From Persicaria tinctoria (taxonomy: Eukaryota; Streptophyta; Magnoliopsida; Caryophyllales; Polygonaceae), in the NCBI GenBank assembly GCA_037127255.1, contig JBANSL010000020.1:50319098-50383097 (forward strand): a DNA stretch of 64,000 nucleotides. The letters are read 5' to 3'. This document shows positions 10,757 through 22,270 of this stretch, piece after piece. Both the position numbers and the translations under genes were made by a program. The notes under the pieces are model-generated. The model had not been told where the DNA came from. It was given only the letters and a program-made list of their open reading frames with translations, and did not search any database. Within the stretch, counting starts at the first letter, position 1. Every line of letters begins with the position of its first letter.

Positions 10757-13700
10757 CTCCAATTCAATTTGCAAGAATCAAGGATTCGTGTGATTTATTG
10801 GAACTACCGTTTAGTGGCAACCGATTTACTCGGAGGAAAAAGAAATGTGGACCGGACAATATTTTGGAACACCTTGACAGAGCTTTGGTTCATCTTTCGA
10901 TTTTAACTCAAATCCCGAAGATTCAAGTAACCCATCACGCGTTCTCTTCCTCAGATCACTGCTCTATCTCCCTGAACTTGACCCCGGGTGTGCACTACAA
11001 AGCGGCCCCATTTAAGTTTGAAAATATGTGGCTTGGAAGGAAAGATTTGAGGAATGTTGTTAAACAGACGTGCATGGCTATCTGTGGCGGATCTGCATTA
11101 TTCCAACTAACTTTCAAAACGAAAATCTTGAAAGCTAGAATCAAAGAATGGAATTAGAAAACTTCCAGGAACATTTTCAGACAACTTAGTAGAGGAAGAT
11201 CTTGTGTCTATACAGAAGCTAATTTCGAACCAGGAGGATGTAAATATAGTTTCAAGTCAAAATAATCTACTAAGGAAATGAGAAGTGCTGATAGGGTGTC
11301 ACAAGTCGTTATGGAGCCAAAGAGCTAAATCTAAACATATTAAGCTAGCGGACACAAACTCGGGATATTTCCACAAGGTCGCTTCGTGGAGACAAAATAT
11401 GAAAATAATCAGATCCATTATTTCGGCAGAAGGAACTCAGATCATAGGGGAACAAAATATAAAAATGGAGATTCAGCATGACTTCGAAAAACGTTTCAGG
11501 GAAGAAGGAGATAACAGAAATGTGTGGGGTTTCTATTTGGACCTTATCACTAATGAAATTACGGAAGAAGAAAACCAGGAGTTGATAAAACCCATCTTGA
11601 ATAGTGAAATAAAAGGGGTTGTTTTCAGTCTCGGTAGGAACAAATCTCCGGGTCCAGACGGCTTCACTGCATAGTTCTACAAAACGTATTGGGATATTGT
11701 TGGTCCATCGGTGATCAAGGCCATCAAGAGTTTTTTCTTATCCGAAAAATTAATTCGTCAAACTAATCACACTTTTATAACTCTTTTACCTAAAGTTGAC
11801 AACCCCAGTTCCACCAATAATTATAGGCCAATTAGTCTTTGTTCCACAATCTATAAAATTATTTCAAAAATCTTGACAGAAAGACTAAAAAAGGTCATAG
11901 GCAGGCTAATTCATCCCTTACAAGGTGCCTTTGTGGCAGACAGAGCAATCCAAGATAATGTACTAATTGCTCATGAAATATTCCATTATTTTAAAACTCG
12001 AAATGGCGAGAGCGGTTGAATGGACATCAAGTTGGATATGGAGAAAGCTTTTAATATAATAAATTGGGATTTCATCTTTGAGATCCTTAAGAAGTTTGGT
12101 TTCCACCCAATATTCATCAACAGGATTAAGGAATGCATCTCTACTGTCTCTTTCTATGTTCTGGTGAACAACTCTCTAACATAAATGTTTCTTCCAACTA
12201 GGGAAATCCGCCAAGGTGATCCGATTTCGCCATTCCTTTTTATCCTTGGTGCAGAACTTCTTACTAGAAAATTACATCAACAGTCTTTAGTTCCGTCAAG
12301 TAACATAGGATTTAAATTTGGATGTGGGGGTCCTCGAGTTCCATTCCCTAGCCTTTGCAGACGACATTATTATTTTCGCAAAAGCGTCTCTCATGGCAAG
12401 CCAAAAGATAATGGAAATAGTAAACGAATATTGTCTTCTATCTGGACAAAAAGTCAATTTTCACAAATCTTCGTTTCAAGCGACGGTTGGAGTCCCTGGA
12501 ACTAGGATCCAAATATTGCGTAATGCTCTACAACCCCCCAGACAAGGTCTATGGAGAAATACCTAGGATGTCCGATTATAAGTGGTAAGGTTAACAAGGA
12601 TACTTTTGAAGAAATTGTCGGGAAATCTAAAGACCAATTATCGAAATGGAAAGCGCGTACCCTTTCTCAGCAAGGTAGGTCCATATTAATAAACTCCAAT
12701 CTAGCGGAAAAACCCCTATACACTATGCAAAACTTTATGCTACCATCCTCAATCCATAAAGCACTAGACTAGATTAATAAATCCTTTTTCTGGAATAAAG
12801 ATCTTCAATACAGACCTCTTATCAGTTGGGATAAGATTTGTAAATCGCGAACCAAAGGTGGATTGGGCATTAGAAAGTCACAACCCATGAATGAAGCTCT
12901 TCAGATTAAACTTCTATGGAAAACACTAGCAGAACCTGATAATATATGGGTAAAAATTATCAAACACAAATATCTTAAAGATCAAGATGTTTGGAATTAT
13001 AAGAAAGTCACAAATGCTTCATGGCAATGTAGTAATGTTGCGACCCTTATTGACAAATTTAAGGAGAGACTATTTTGGTCAATAGGTAATGGGAAGTCGG
13101 TTAACTTCTAGACTGGTCGGTGGGTATCTCACGCTCCTCTTATCCAGAGGATACCAGGAAACTTGATTGACAATGTAAACACAAAGGTAAGTGAGTTTAT
13201 AATTGATGGAACATGGAATCGCAGTTTACTTTACTCGTGCATTGATAATAAAAATAATATAGTACAGGAAATCTTATCAGTACCTCTTCCGATTAGTGCA
13301 ATCGATGATCGACTATACCGGTGGCTAGATAAGCAGAGTTGGTTTTCCACATCTAGTGCTGTCAAAATCATAACTAAACAAGATAGGCTTCGGGATGATC
13401 CGTGCACATGAATTTGGAAAGTGGATGTGAATATGTGATGCCAAAAATTTAAAACTTTCTTTGGAAAATATCCCAAAACGGACTAGCTACAAAGGATAGA
13501 TTGTCTGCCAAAGGAACCCCCGATACCAAATGGGTGTGTCTTCTACTCTCTTGTAATAACCAGATTGAGAATGAACTCCATTTATTTATAGAATGTCCCT
13601 TCATAAAGTCGTTAAATCTAAATATCCCAAAATTATCTGAGTTATTTAGCCTTAGGCATTGTCGCCCTTGGATTGGACTGGAAAATCAATAATAGAGAGA

Positions 13701-14437
13701 TTAGGTAAATAATTAAATAAAAAGGAGAAGGAGGAGGTAGCAATGAGATGGTGGGCAATTTGGTTCTTCCGAAATCAACTATCTTTTGGTAAAAAAAACA
13801 AGTAATCCATTGGGTATAGAAATCCACTCCTTCATAAACCTTATACGAAAGAACTGGTGGGCAAATGCCTTTGAAGTGGGGGAAGGCACTTTGGCGGGTA
13901 AATGCCCTACTAGCCAAAAAAGGAGAATCAGTAGGAAAAATGTGAAATGGCATAAACCTGAATGGGGCACAGTGAAGTTAAATTTTGATGGTTCTTCTTC
14001 CGCGGACCTCATGGTGATGACTGGTTACATTATTAGAAATTGGGATGGAGATGTTGTTAAATTGGGGGCAAAAAAAATATAGGAACTGCATCTCCCCTTC
14101 TAGCGGAAGCGATGACGCTTCGGGAAGGTATAATCCAAGCAAGAAACATAGGTTGTGGGAAAATTGAGATTGAAGGGGATTCATCAATAATAATCGATTA
14201 TCTTCGCGCAAAGGAAAAATGCCCATGGTAAATTGAATTACTAATGGGGATATTAATTGGTTGTTACGAGATTTTCATAGTGTCTCATTATTCTGTGCCC
14301 CGTGAGGGTAACAGGGCGGCTGACAAGGTTGCACACCTTGACTGTTTTGTTAGCGGGTTTGCATTGAAATCGAATTTAGATCTGCTTAATCTCATCCGTC
14401 GGGATGCTATCGGTTAGATTAATACAACCAAACTATT
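10757..14437 (+). pseudogene. Dead L1-type LINE, 5'-truncated (endonuclease end, RT, zinc finger, RNase H)
   Basis: Plus-strand remnants occur in the order of a plant L1 ORF2. The tail of the endonuclease (LELPFSGNRFTR, SSSDHCSISLNL) is at 10780-11000, and the RT start (GRNKSPGPDGFTA) at 11630. Further RT motifs are NYRPISLCSTIYKIISKILT at 11820-11880, REIRQGDPISPFLFILGAEL and SLAFADDIIIFAKA at 12200-12390. KYLGCPIISGKVNKDTF and LSQQGRSILINSNLAEKPL mark the thumb region. An RNase H domain (TVKLNFDGSSSAD, EIEGDSSIIIDYL, REGNRAADKVAHLD) spans 13960-14370. At least ten stops or frameshifts break the reading frame. The 3' end TTATCAACAAAA resembles the end of the LINE at 26.9 kb but has almost no poly-A. 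It sits in the middle of the composite element. Confidence 0.88.
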
Positions 14438-14452
14438 ACATTATCAACAAAA

Positions 14453-14535
14453 TTGTTGTATAGCTTGCCCAGTTGGTGAAGGTCATTTGTTTATTGGGCT
14501 GACCTGACCGCGACGTCTCGAGTTCGAATCCTGAT
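14453..14535 (+). repeat. tRNA-like (SINE-type) segment inside the right arm
   Basis: An A-box-like stretch (TAGCTTGCCCAGTTGGTG) is followed about 50 bases later by a nearly perfect B box (GAGTTCGAATCC). A decayed counterpart with the B box changed to AGATCAAATCC lies reversed in the left arm near 10220. It is not a functional tRNA: no clean cloverleaf stems are seen. It is probably a tRNA-derived SINE head carried by the arms. Confidence 0.5.
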
Positions 14536-14605
14536 TTTACCACCGATTTTTTTATTTCCGCATTTCATTTTTTTCCTCCATGACTAACCTTTTAAACTAA
14601 ACTTG

Positions 14606-15303
14606 GGTGCATCCACCGCCATCTTGGCTTACCTCCGATGGTTACCTTCTCGGTCGTCAGTCCCCCGCGGCCGCCGTTTCGAGCCTCTGATTTTCCTTGT
14701 ATGCGGTTCACCTTGTAGGGGTGTGCCTCTTCCTTGGGCGATTGGAACAACCTAGCTCTCTTACCTTGCTTTGGCTTCCCAATCTCTTACCTTGCTTTTG
14801 GTCCATTTCATCCGCCTCTATTTTGACTACTTAGTAGTCGCTCACGATTTTGTTATCGTCCTGGGGGAGTTTGGGATGGGTTTGGGTTTTTTTTTTGGTC
14901 AATGGTTTGGTTTTGAGTCGGTTTTGCGGGTTGTTGTGCAGTGTTGTTCTTATTGTGTTGCAGGTTTCTTTGAGCGATACTGTTTGTCATGTTCGATGAC
15001 GTCGTGAATGTGCGTTGACATCTGATGGCTTGTTTTGAGTCCACAATCTGAGGTGTCCGCTGATATTCCCAGAGTTCTCTGTGTGCGTCGTCTCTTTGAC
15101 CGATCGTTTCGTTTCTCTCTTTGGCTTGTGTTTCTCAATGTAGGATGGCTTGTACGTTTTATTTATAATTTTATTTCTGTTATTTGCTTTAGTCATTTGC
15201 TTCTGTTATTTATTTTCAGCTATACATGATGGTTAGTCATGGTTGCCCTAGATTTGTGTAGGAAACTGAATTGTTATCTTGGTTAAAAAAGAAAAAAGAA
15301 AAA
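14606..15303 (+). mobile_element. Poly-A-ended retroposon insertion in the right arm
   Basis: This stretch is absent from the left arm, where the flanking words AACCTTTTAAA and GAGAGTACGG lie only about 12 bases apart. It ends in an A-rich tail (15283-15303). The last part has ATGATGGTTAG, similar to ATGACGGTTAG in the poly-A-ended piece at 22.27-22.86 kb, so both may be 3' ends of one LINE or SINE family. No coding frame is recognisable and the target duplication is unclear. Confidence 0.55.
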
Positions 15304-15309
15304 AAAAGA

Positions 15310-18277
15310 GAGAGTACGGCTAGGGTTACAAATTATCCATTCATTCTCACCGTCGCCGTTCCAGACCGACCCAGTCTTCTTCCTCCTCTTTCATTCTCGC
15401 CTTCTCGGCAGGCGGCGGCCGTCCGTTCTTCACTCGCCAGTCTCGCCGTCTCCGTTATTCGGTCTTCTTCCTCCTCCTTCATTCTAGGCAGCGGCGGTCG
15501 GACTCCTCTCAGCCTCTGGACTCGCCGCGCTTCAAGTCGTCGTCGACCTCGATCTACGCTCAATTCAGAACCGGTAAGTTGTTCCATTTTGTGTTGCAAT
15601 CAGTTCGATCGTTCATTTCAATTAGAGACTGTGGGTGTCAAAATTTGATGATGTTTGCCTTGTGTAATTAATGTTGTTGAGTGTTTGATTGTTTGTTTCA
15701 ATTGTTCATATTTTCAGTTTCTGTAATTTGAGCATATGTAATTTTTTCAGCTTTATTATTTTTATGTACTGTAATAGTGCAAATTGGAGACCATGGTTGT
15801 ATTTGTATTGCATTTTCCAGAAAAAAAAAACAAAGGGTTTTACAGTAGGTAGTCATTCGCAGCAGCCAGCAGGAGGGAAAAAAAAGGTTTTTTACAATTG
15901 TCGTGTCGTGTTACACCGGTAATTATCGTGTCGTGTTCGGATCGGCTATTTTCGTGTTATCGGTTTCGTGTCGGATACACGGTTATGCACAGCCCTACCG
16001 TGCAGCAGCTCCCTTGGCGGTTAATGATCCCGTTTGTTTCTTGGCTTCACACTATTTCAAAGTTGTAGATTTGATAGTTTCGGAAATGAGGTTAGGGTTT
16101 GTATCATCTCCAATTTCAACTTTACTGTTTTACTGATGAGTGATTTTTGCAATTTCGGTGGTCGTAGCTAGCTAGTGTAGTGTAATCTGCCCTTCGCTTT
16201 TGGAAATATTGAAATTTTGAGGTGCTGAATTTTCGAAATGGCTGATTTTAAGTTTGGTAATTTGACGATGCGGTTGTGGCAGATGTTTGACCCTGTTTTT
16301 GTTTCATTTATCATAGGTACACTAAATATGACGCTAATTAGGGTTGCAGTTCGGTCTTTGGGCTATGGATCTTCATACCGACTTCACAAGCCTCAAATGA
16401 TTAGAGCTTTTTCTACGAATTTGGGCTCTGGTACATTCTGATTGCTTCTTGGCTTGATTCATATGACACGTCCTTTTCATGTTGCCTATTTCTTATGAAA
16501 TTAGGAGTTTAATGCAAGAATTTGGTTGTTGAAATGTGAGGAAATTGCATGTTTTCTGCTATGTGTATTTTATATGCAATCGATCAGAAGGTTTTAGCTA
16601 AGTGGGCGCTGTTTTCGCTTGTGGTGGTTCTACAGTTGCACATGTATGTACATGCCAATTCATTTTTGGCTTCATATTTGATATATTTGTAGCGGTTACA
16701 AGTTACATTACACGAGCATGATGTCTCTTGGTTTGGTGTGTTTCTAGGGTTGGGTAGATGAGGGATTGGTTTGAGGGCTTTGAATGGTGCATGGGGCGAA
16801 AAGATGGGTAGATTGTTCTTTCTGACATTATGAAAGCAAGGATGTCAAGAAATGGTTGGCTAAACTTTGCATGATTTTTTCCGTGTTCTTATTTTCTGAG
16901 ATTTTATGATGATAATCTGTGATATAATTATCTGTTCACTTTTGATCCTAATTTGAGATATAAGGTTCTTGATGTTGAACAGCTGATGGGGTTGAGAACA
17001 ATAGAAACCAAAATTCTGGTACGTCTGAGTCTACTGAAGACTTTACGTCGCGGGTCTTTGGTGAGACATTTGGAGGTAGTTCTGGTCCCTTCTACGACAG
17101 GCTTGACAGAGCTGGGAGAGCTCATCGTAATTTTGGTTCAGAATCCAATATTAATGGAGGGTTCAGCTCCAGCTTGCTTGATGGGTTGCACGAGAGTTTT
17201 AATACATTGCAAGATGGTATGGAAGGAAAGTTGATGGATTCAGCTTCTTATTTTGAGTGGAATCCAGAGGAGGTTGATCAAGAGAATTACACTTTTAGAC
17301 CTGATATGAATTTCAGTCCCGGTATGACTTATGAGCCTAAGGTATGACATGCCAAATACACTTTTTTTGGTTGAAACATGCCAGATATACTTAAAGCTCC
17401 TATGAGTTTTATTTATTTATGTATGCAATGATATTCATGAAATATTACTTTGCAACGCTCAAAATGTGATGCTTTTGTTTCCTTGTACACATCTGAGATA
17501 TCGATCATTCGATTTTACTTTGCAAGTCTTGTGGGATATCATTTTGCTACTTGTGTTCGTTCTTCATCTCTTCTCTACTTTATTTGTATATACTATTTTA
17601 CTAAAATTTTTTTTTTTGTTGACATAGTTTAAGAGAATAAAAAAAATAAAATTGATTTGTGACATTTTCTCAACCACCACCAGGATCTGGATCTCAGGAA
17701 ACCAGGAGTGTGGAAACCTACCAAACGTTATGAGTTTCAAACTACCACAAAGGAAGTACTGAACTGCGCAGATTTTAGGGTAATCATTCTCCTTCACTCA
17801 CTCCCACACTTGTGTATGTGTGTGTCTCTATATAAATATATTCCCGGGGAAGCTCATTTGATGCTATCCCTGTACTATAAACCACCCTCCGATCTCTAAC
17901 ATGTAGAAGAAATTTCTCCAGAATGTACGATTCCTTGCCAATTTTTTAACCGAGGCTGGGATAATGCTGAAAAGGAGCCATGTAAGTCTCGTCTTTTGTC
18001 TTTTCTGAACCAATTACTTTTATGTAAGCATCCATGAGACCATGAATAGAACTATATGTCTTACTTGTTTGTGATTCAGACTGGTATTAGTGCCAAAGCC
18101 CAGAGGAAAGTTGCTAGGGAGATAAAGACGGCTCGGGCTTTTGGTTTATTACCTTTCACTACGATGGGCACAAAAGCTTTCCAGTTTGGGAGAACAATGG
18201 AAAGTCTGGATGCAGATTATGAGTATGCCAGTTTCGACCCTGCAATGTCTGATGCAGATACCAGTGGCGTTCTTTGA
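15310..18277 (+). CDS. bS18 ribosomal protein, probably mitochondrial (coding 16328-18277; 5'UTR exon 15310-15573)
   Basis: Small-subunit ribosomal protein bS18, which sits on the platform of bacterial-type ribosomes. Five coding exons join in frame: 16328-16430, 16983-17341, 17684-17779, 17907-17981 and 18080-18277. They total 831 nt, or 276 residues. The conserved S18 core is at the C terminus: DFRKKFLQNVRFLANFLTEA, then GISAKAQRKVAREIKTARAF and GLLPFTTMGTKAFQFGRTME. Residues 1-33 (MTLIRVAVRSLGYGSSYRLH and on) are basic, Ser-rich and without acidic residues, fitting a mitochondrial presequence. A long Asn/Ser/Glu-rich linker precedes the core, as in plant mitochondrial forms. The start at 16328 follows an acceptor at 16315. 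An in-frame ATG at 16238 is intronic in this model. The only visible 5'UTR exon lies in the mobile-element arm, which would then supply the promoter or leader. Confidence 0.87.
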
Positions 18278-19137
18278 GGGTAATAATAAAGTCCCTGACT
18301 CTACTTACCCTTTTTGTCAATTTCACTCTCTTGGTAGTGGCTTATAATGATTCACCACATACCCTGTGACAAATTTTTATCATTGTCTGCGAATTACTTA
18401 TAGAAAGAATTTTTCTGGTCGTCCCCTGTGACAAATTTTTTATGGCTATGCTCTTTCAAATATTTTAATAAGATTAGACGGTTGGAAAGATGGGTTAGCC
18501 ATAACATTTTGTCGACTTTAAGTCATGGTACGAATCTTTGCTCTTTGTGCTTTCTGTTAATCAAAATATATATATTAGACTTGTCAAACTTCTTTGTCTA
18601 TTATCATTGGAGGAAACTTATGCATTTGTGTTGTGTACTTCCTGTTATCCGGGATGCCAGGTCTTTGTCTATTATCATTTGACGACTTCTCGGATTTCTT
18701 ACATCATTCACCATCAGTTCAGAGCTGGTGTCCGTGTTTGCAGGCTCCTATCCTTTTTTGGTGTGTTGAGTATTAAATTAGTTGCAATTTTGGTTGACAA
18801 TGGTAGGTATCTCTTACTTGTTCTTTAGTAATATAAAAAAAAGAGTTAGTGCTGGTCACATATGGTTAGTCTTTTTAGTGTTTGATGGTGCCAAATGATA
18901 GGATGTGAGTAAAATTACAGAGACCTGGGAGATCCTTTTCTTGTTGCTTTTCTTCTCCTTGAATCACCTTCTCAACCTTTTCATGGATACGCACTCTTAG
19001 CTGCGTTTTTTTCGGGTTTTTTGGTTGCTTCTTGTGTTGCTCTTGTTTTTTTTCTTTCCTTCTTTTTGGTTGCTCCTTGAATCACCTTCTCAACCTTTCG
19101 TTGGTAATAAAGAGCAGTCTCTCCTCCTTCACATATT
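18278..19137. other. Spacer between bS18 and the receptor kinase
   Basis: 3'UTR of bS18 and the 5' region of the kinase gene. TCCTTGAATCACCTTCTCAA occurs twice (about 18956 and 19075), and TTTGTCTATTATCATT also occurs twice (about 18593 and 18664), suggesting small local duplications. No gene was seen. Confidence 0.5.
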
Positions 19138-21612
19138 ATGCTTAGCCTTCATCTTTCCAGACTTTACATTACCTTCATCATCACCATTTTTCTCATTGCA
19201 TTGCCACCGAAGCAAGTCTCTTGCCTTGGCACAGGCTCCACCATTTCGGTGAGCTATGGCTCCAACGCCATCTGTGGCATATTGGCCGGGGAGTCTCAGG
19301 CGATAGCATGTTATGTACAAGGCCAGATCTTTTCTGTCTCCCCAGCAAATGTCTCCTATGATTCGATCTCTGGTGGGCAGGATTTCTTCTGTGGTCTCAC
19401 TTCTGGAGGCTTCAGCCTCCATTGCTGGAACACAGGCATTTCCAATGACAGCTTTCAGACCAACATTGTCTACGAAAATGCCACAGCTCCGCTGACTAGT
19501 CTATCAGTTGGGGAGCTTCATATTTGTGCCTTGCACGCTGCTGATGGTTTGGTTCAGTGCTGGCAAAAGAATCAGAATGCGTCTGGTTCTCTTTTTACTC
19601 TACCTGAACAAACAACCCAATTCATAAGCATCACCTCCGGTAAAGGCTTTTCATGTGGAATAGCCAAGGAGTCGCGGTTTGTTTCTTGCTGGGGTGAGAA
19701 TGGAACCAGTGGCTTCATTCAGGGTGAGTTCGGTAACATGTCAATGCTTTCTTTAGTTGCTGGAGAGGCTCATGCTTGTGGATTAACGACGTCGGGGGTC
19801 TTAGTTTGCAAGGGAAGCAATACAACCGGCCAACTCAACGCACCCCCAAACAAAGCTTTCCAGTTCTCGTCTGTTGCCTTGGGCGCGAATCACACTTGTG
19901 CCATCCTAAATGCAAACCGGACAGTGGCTTGTTGGGGAGGAGATGATCTTGCTCAATCCATGGAGTTCATGAATTTCATTGTTGCAAGCTTTTCCCTTGA
20001 ATCAATTGCTGCAGGGTTGGATTTTACATGTGGGTTGGGAACAGATTTGATCAATATCATCTGCTGGGGACCCGGATGGCCAACGAGTTTCAGCTTCTCG
20101 ATGAGCCAGATTCCGTTGCCAAAGGTGATCCCGGGTCCTTGTGTTAAAGATCCTTGTGGGAATTGCGGTACCTACCCAAACTCGACGTCTCTCTGTGGCA
20201 ACAAAGGTGCAAGTATTTGCAGATCATGTGATATTCCGCTGCCACCCCCTTCTGCGCCTGTTGTGACATCGACCCCGCAGCCCCAGCCCAAGCCCAAGCC
20301 AAAGCCAGGGTCAGCCTCTCAATCCCTTGAATCATCAGGGTTGGCTGAGGCACCTATAAATAAGCTTTCCTTGCCACTTGAGATCATTGGATCAGTACTG
20401 TTCCTTGCTGCCTTGGTTTCTTCTTTCTTCGTTGTCCGAAAGAAGCTATCGGATAAGCGAAAAGAGCCACTGCTGGACTCTACAGCGTCCGATGTGGCGC
20501 TCAACACTGCTAGGGATTCGGCCTTGGATGGAAGCTATCCGTCCAGCGCACTGAACTCAAGATCACCATCAGTCAATCGCAGCAACTCCCTTGCTCTTGC
20601 AGCGACAAGGAGCATGAGTTTAAGGCCTGGAAATAAAGCTGAGAAGTTCTCCTTCGAAGTGTTGGCTGCTGCCACAGAGAATTTCTCCCCAGACAACATA
20701 GTCGGAAGTGGGAGCTTCGGTACAGTTTATAAGGGCCGTTTAGGAGATGGTCGCCCTGTCGCTATCAAGCGAGAAGAGATGATGAACGAAAGGCGGATGA
20801 AAGCGTTAGATGGGGACGATGGTGCTTTTGATTCGGACCTCGAGTTGATCTCTAGGCTCCACCATAAGCACCTGGTTGGCCTGGTGGGGTTCGGCAAAGA
20901 GAAGGGGGAAAGGCTACTCATCTATGAATACATGAGCAACGGGGCATTGCAAGATCACCTTCATACCGACAAAGGCAACACCACGATGAATTCATGGCGA
21001 ACAAGGGTCAAACTCGCCTTAGACGCAGCCAGAGGAATCGAGTACCTCCACAACTACGCAGTCCCGCCCATAATCCACGGAGACATCAAGCCTTCGAACA
21101 TCCTAATCGATTCCAACTGGATAGCTAGAGTGTCTGATTTCGGACTCTCCCTTGTGGGTTCACTCTCCGAACAAAGCGATCCCTCCGCTTTCTCGACTAA
21201 TACAGTAGGGACACTCGGATACATTGATCCAGAGTTCCATGTGTCGAAAGTCCTAACTACAAAGAGCGACGTGTATGCTTTCGGAGTGGTGATTTTGGAG
21301 ATCTTGACAGGAAAGAAGGCGGTATTTAGGAACGTCGAGGGGATGGAGCCAATGAGCCTAGCCGAATACACGAGACCTTACATATAGGGCGGCGAGGTGT
21401 GGAAAGTGCTCGATAAGAGGATCGGTTACCCTCTCCTCCACGAGTCTGAGGCGGTGGAGCTATTGTCTTCCACTGCATTGCGATGCGTAAGCTCGGAAGG
21501 TAAAGAGAGGCCAACGATGTCGGAAGTGGTTGCGAATTTGGAGAAGGCATTCATTCTATGCAAGGAGAACCCTATGAATGATGATATTTCTCGCAATACT
21601 TCCTTTCAATAA
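19138..21612 (+). pseudogene. CRINKLY4-related (CCR-type) receptor kinase with one in-frame stop
   Basis: Intronless membrane receptor kinase, single frame 19138-21612 apart from TAG at 21385-21387. Layout: signal peptide (residues 1-29). Seven RCC1/crinkly-type repeats follow to about 320, each with a Cys-Gly/Ala core such as FFCGLTSGGFSLHCW and FSCGIAKESRFVSCWG. Then come a Cys-rich TNFR-like knot (CVKDPCGNCGTYP), a Pro/Lys hinge, and a transmembrane helix at about 411-433. The kinase runs from about 505: glycine loop GSGSFGTVY, lysine in VAIKRE, catalytic loop HGDIKPSNIL (Gly before Asp, so non-RD), VSDFGLSL and GYIDPEF. The stop falls after LAEYTRPYI at residue 750. The same frame then continues for 75 codons through the C-lobe (GGEVWKVLDKRIG, KERPTMSEVV) to TAA at 21610. 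The frame is otherwise clean, so this is a recent nonsense allele, a sequencing error, or a truncated kinase lacking its last subdomains. Confidence 0.9.
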
Positions 21613-22270
21613 GTGAGGTTTTTCCTTCACAAAGGCAAACATAACATGCCAATAGATTATGCAAATTTGTTTGATCATTTCTTTTGTACTTTGTGTGTTG
21701 CTTATTGTGATTCCTAGGTTGGTTTTCATGCCTGTGTAATGCGCAATCAATGTTTGTTCTTCTAGATATCTCAAGTGTTGCTTGCTTGGGTTTTGGTGAA
21801 GAATTTTTTATACATGTATTATTTTTTGACCTCTGTTGTAAATTGTAATTCTTGGCATGAATTAAGTTTCTTTTTCTTATTATTATTTTGAAAAAGAAAG
21901 AAATTCGGTGTACTGGAGTTTAAAATATTGAAAGTTTGCTATTGTAATTCTAACATTGTAAATGCAAATCATACCAACAAATTAAAAATAATAAAATAAG
22001 GAGATGAATAATAAAATAAGGATTAGCTTTCAGAATCAAAGGTTTTTTTTTAAAAACTACTCACCCAAGCTTTTTGGAGTTTTTTGTTTTCTATTCACAG
22101 GTTTCCATCAGCTATCTTAAAAGCTAGATTTACCAAACCATGTACTAGTTTATTAACATATAATAATTAACATAAATAATCTATCACCTTCAGTTACCCA
22201 ATCAACTTCAACTACTCCATCAACCCTTGTACCCAAGTAAATTGGTCCAGTTCGGGCTCCCACCACTTGT
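21613..22270. other. AT-rich spacer downstream of the kinase
   Basis: Contains the likely 3'UTR to about 21860, then AT-rich sequence without genes or clear repeats. Confidence 0.5.

Larger units (their letters stand above)
14437..15998 (+). repeat. Right inverted arm, with outward-facing exon-like segment
   Basis: Mirror copy of 9445-10310, enlarged by a roughly 700-bp poly-A-ended insertion at 14606-15303. Its exon-like stretch (about 15310-15573) ends CCG followed by GTAAGTTG. It faces the bS18 gene, whose first coding exon has an acceptor at 16315-16316. The outer tip ends at 15998 against CGTGCAG. The arm differs from the left copy by scattered substitutions and a small indel near the tip (GATACACG is repeated only on the left). 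Confidence 0.7.
9438..16005. mobile_element. Composite element with long inverted arms between NOC2 and bS18 (body 9445-15998)
   Basis: The outer ends are mirror images: left GTAGGGTTGTGCATAACCGT, right ending ACGGTTATGCACAGCCCTAC. The 7-bp repeat CGTGCAG touches both ends (9438-9444 and 15999-16005). The tips and the subterminal CGTGTCGTGTTCGGATCGG-like words resemble plant hAT elements, though hAT elements usually make 8-bp duplications and rarely have arms this long. The arms (about 9445-10310 and 14437-15998) carry, from outside in: hAT-like tips, about 330 bp of intron-like sequence, a pyrimidine-rich exon-like segment with a donor, and a tRNA-like/SINE-like segment. The middle holds a dead LINE. 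I find no transposase. It could instead be two inverted non-autonomous hAT elements. The matching repeats at both tips favour one unit. Confidence 0.65.

Noticed and set aside
14453..14535. Functional tRNA gene
   Set aside because: A and B boxes are present but no clean cloverleaf, acceptor stem or anticodon arm. It sits in a repeat arm.
9445..15998. A simple shared bidirectional promoter of NOC2 and bS18
   Set aside because: The interval is 6.5 kb, has mirrored arms and target-like repeats, and holds a LINE. A native bidirectional promoter would not be duplicated in inverted arms.
16238..16327. Upstream in-frame ATGs for bS18
   Set aside because: Another acceptor-linked start at 16328 gives a better presequence, and the upstream stretch looks intronic (acceptor at 16315-16316). 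It remains possible without the 5'UTR intron.
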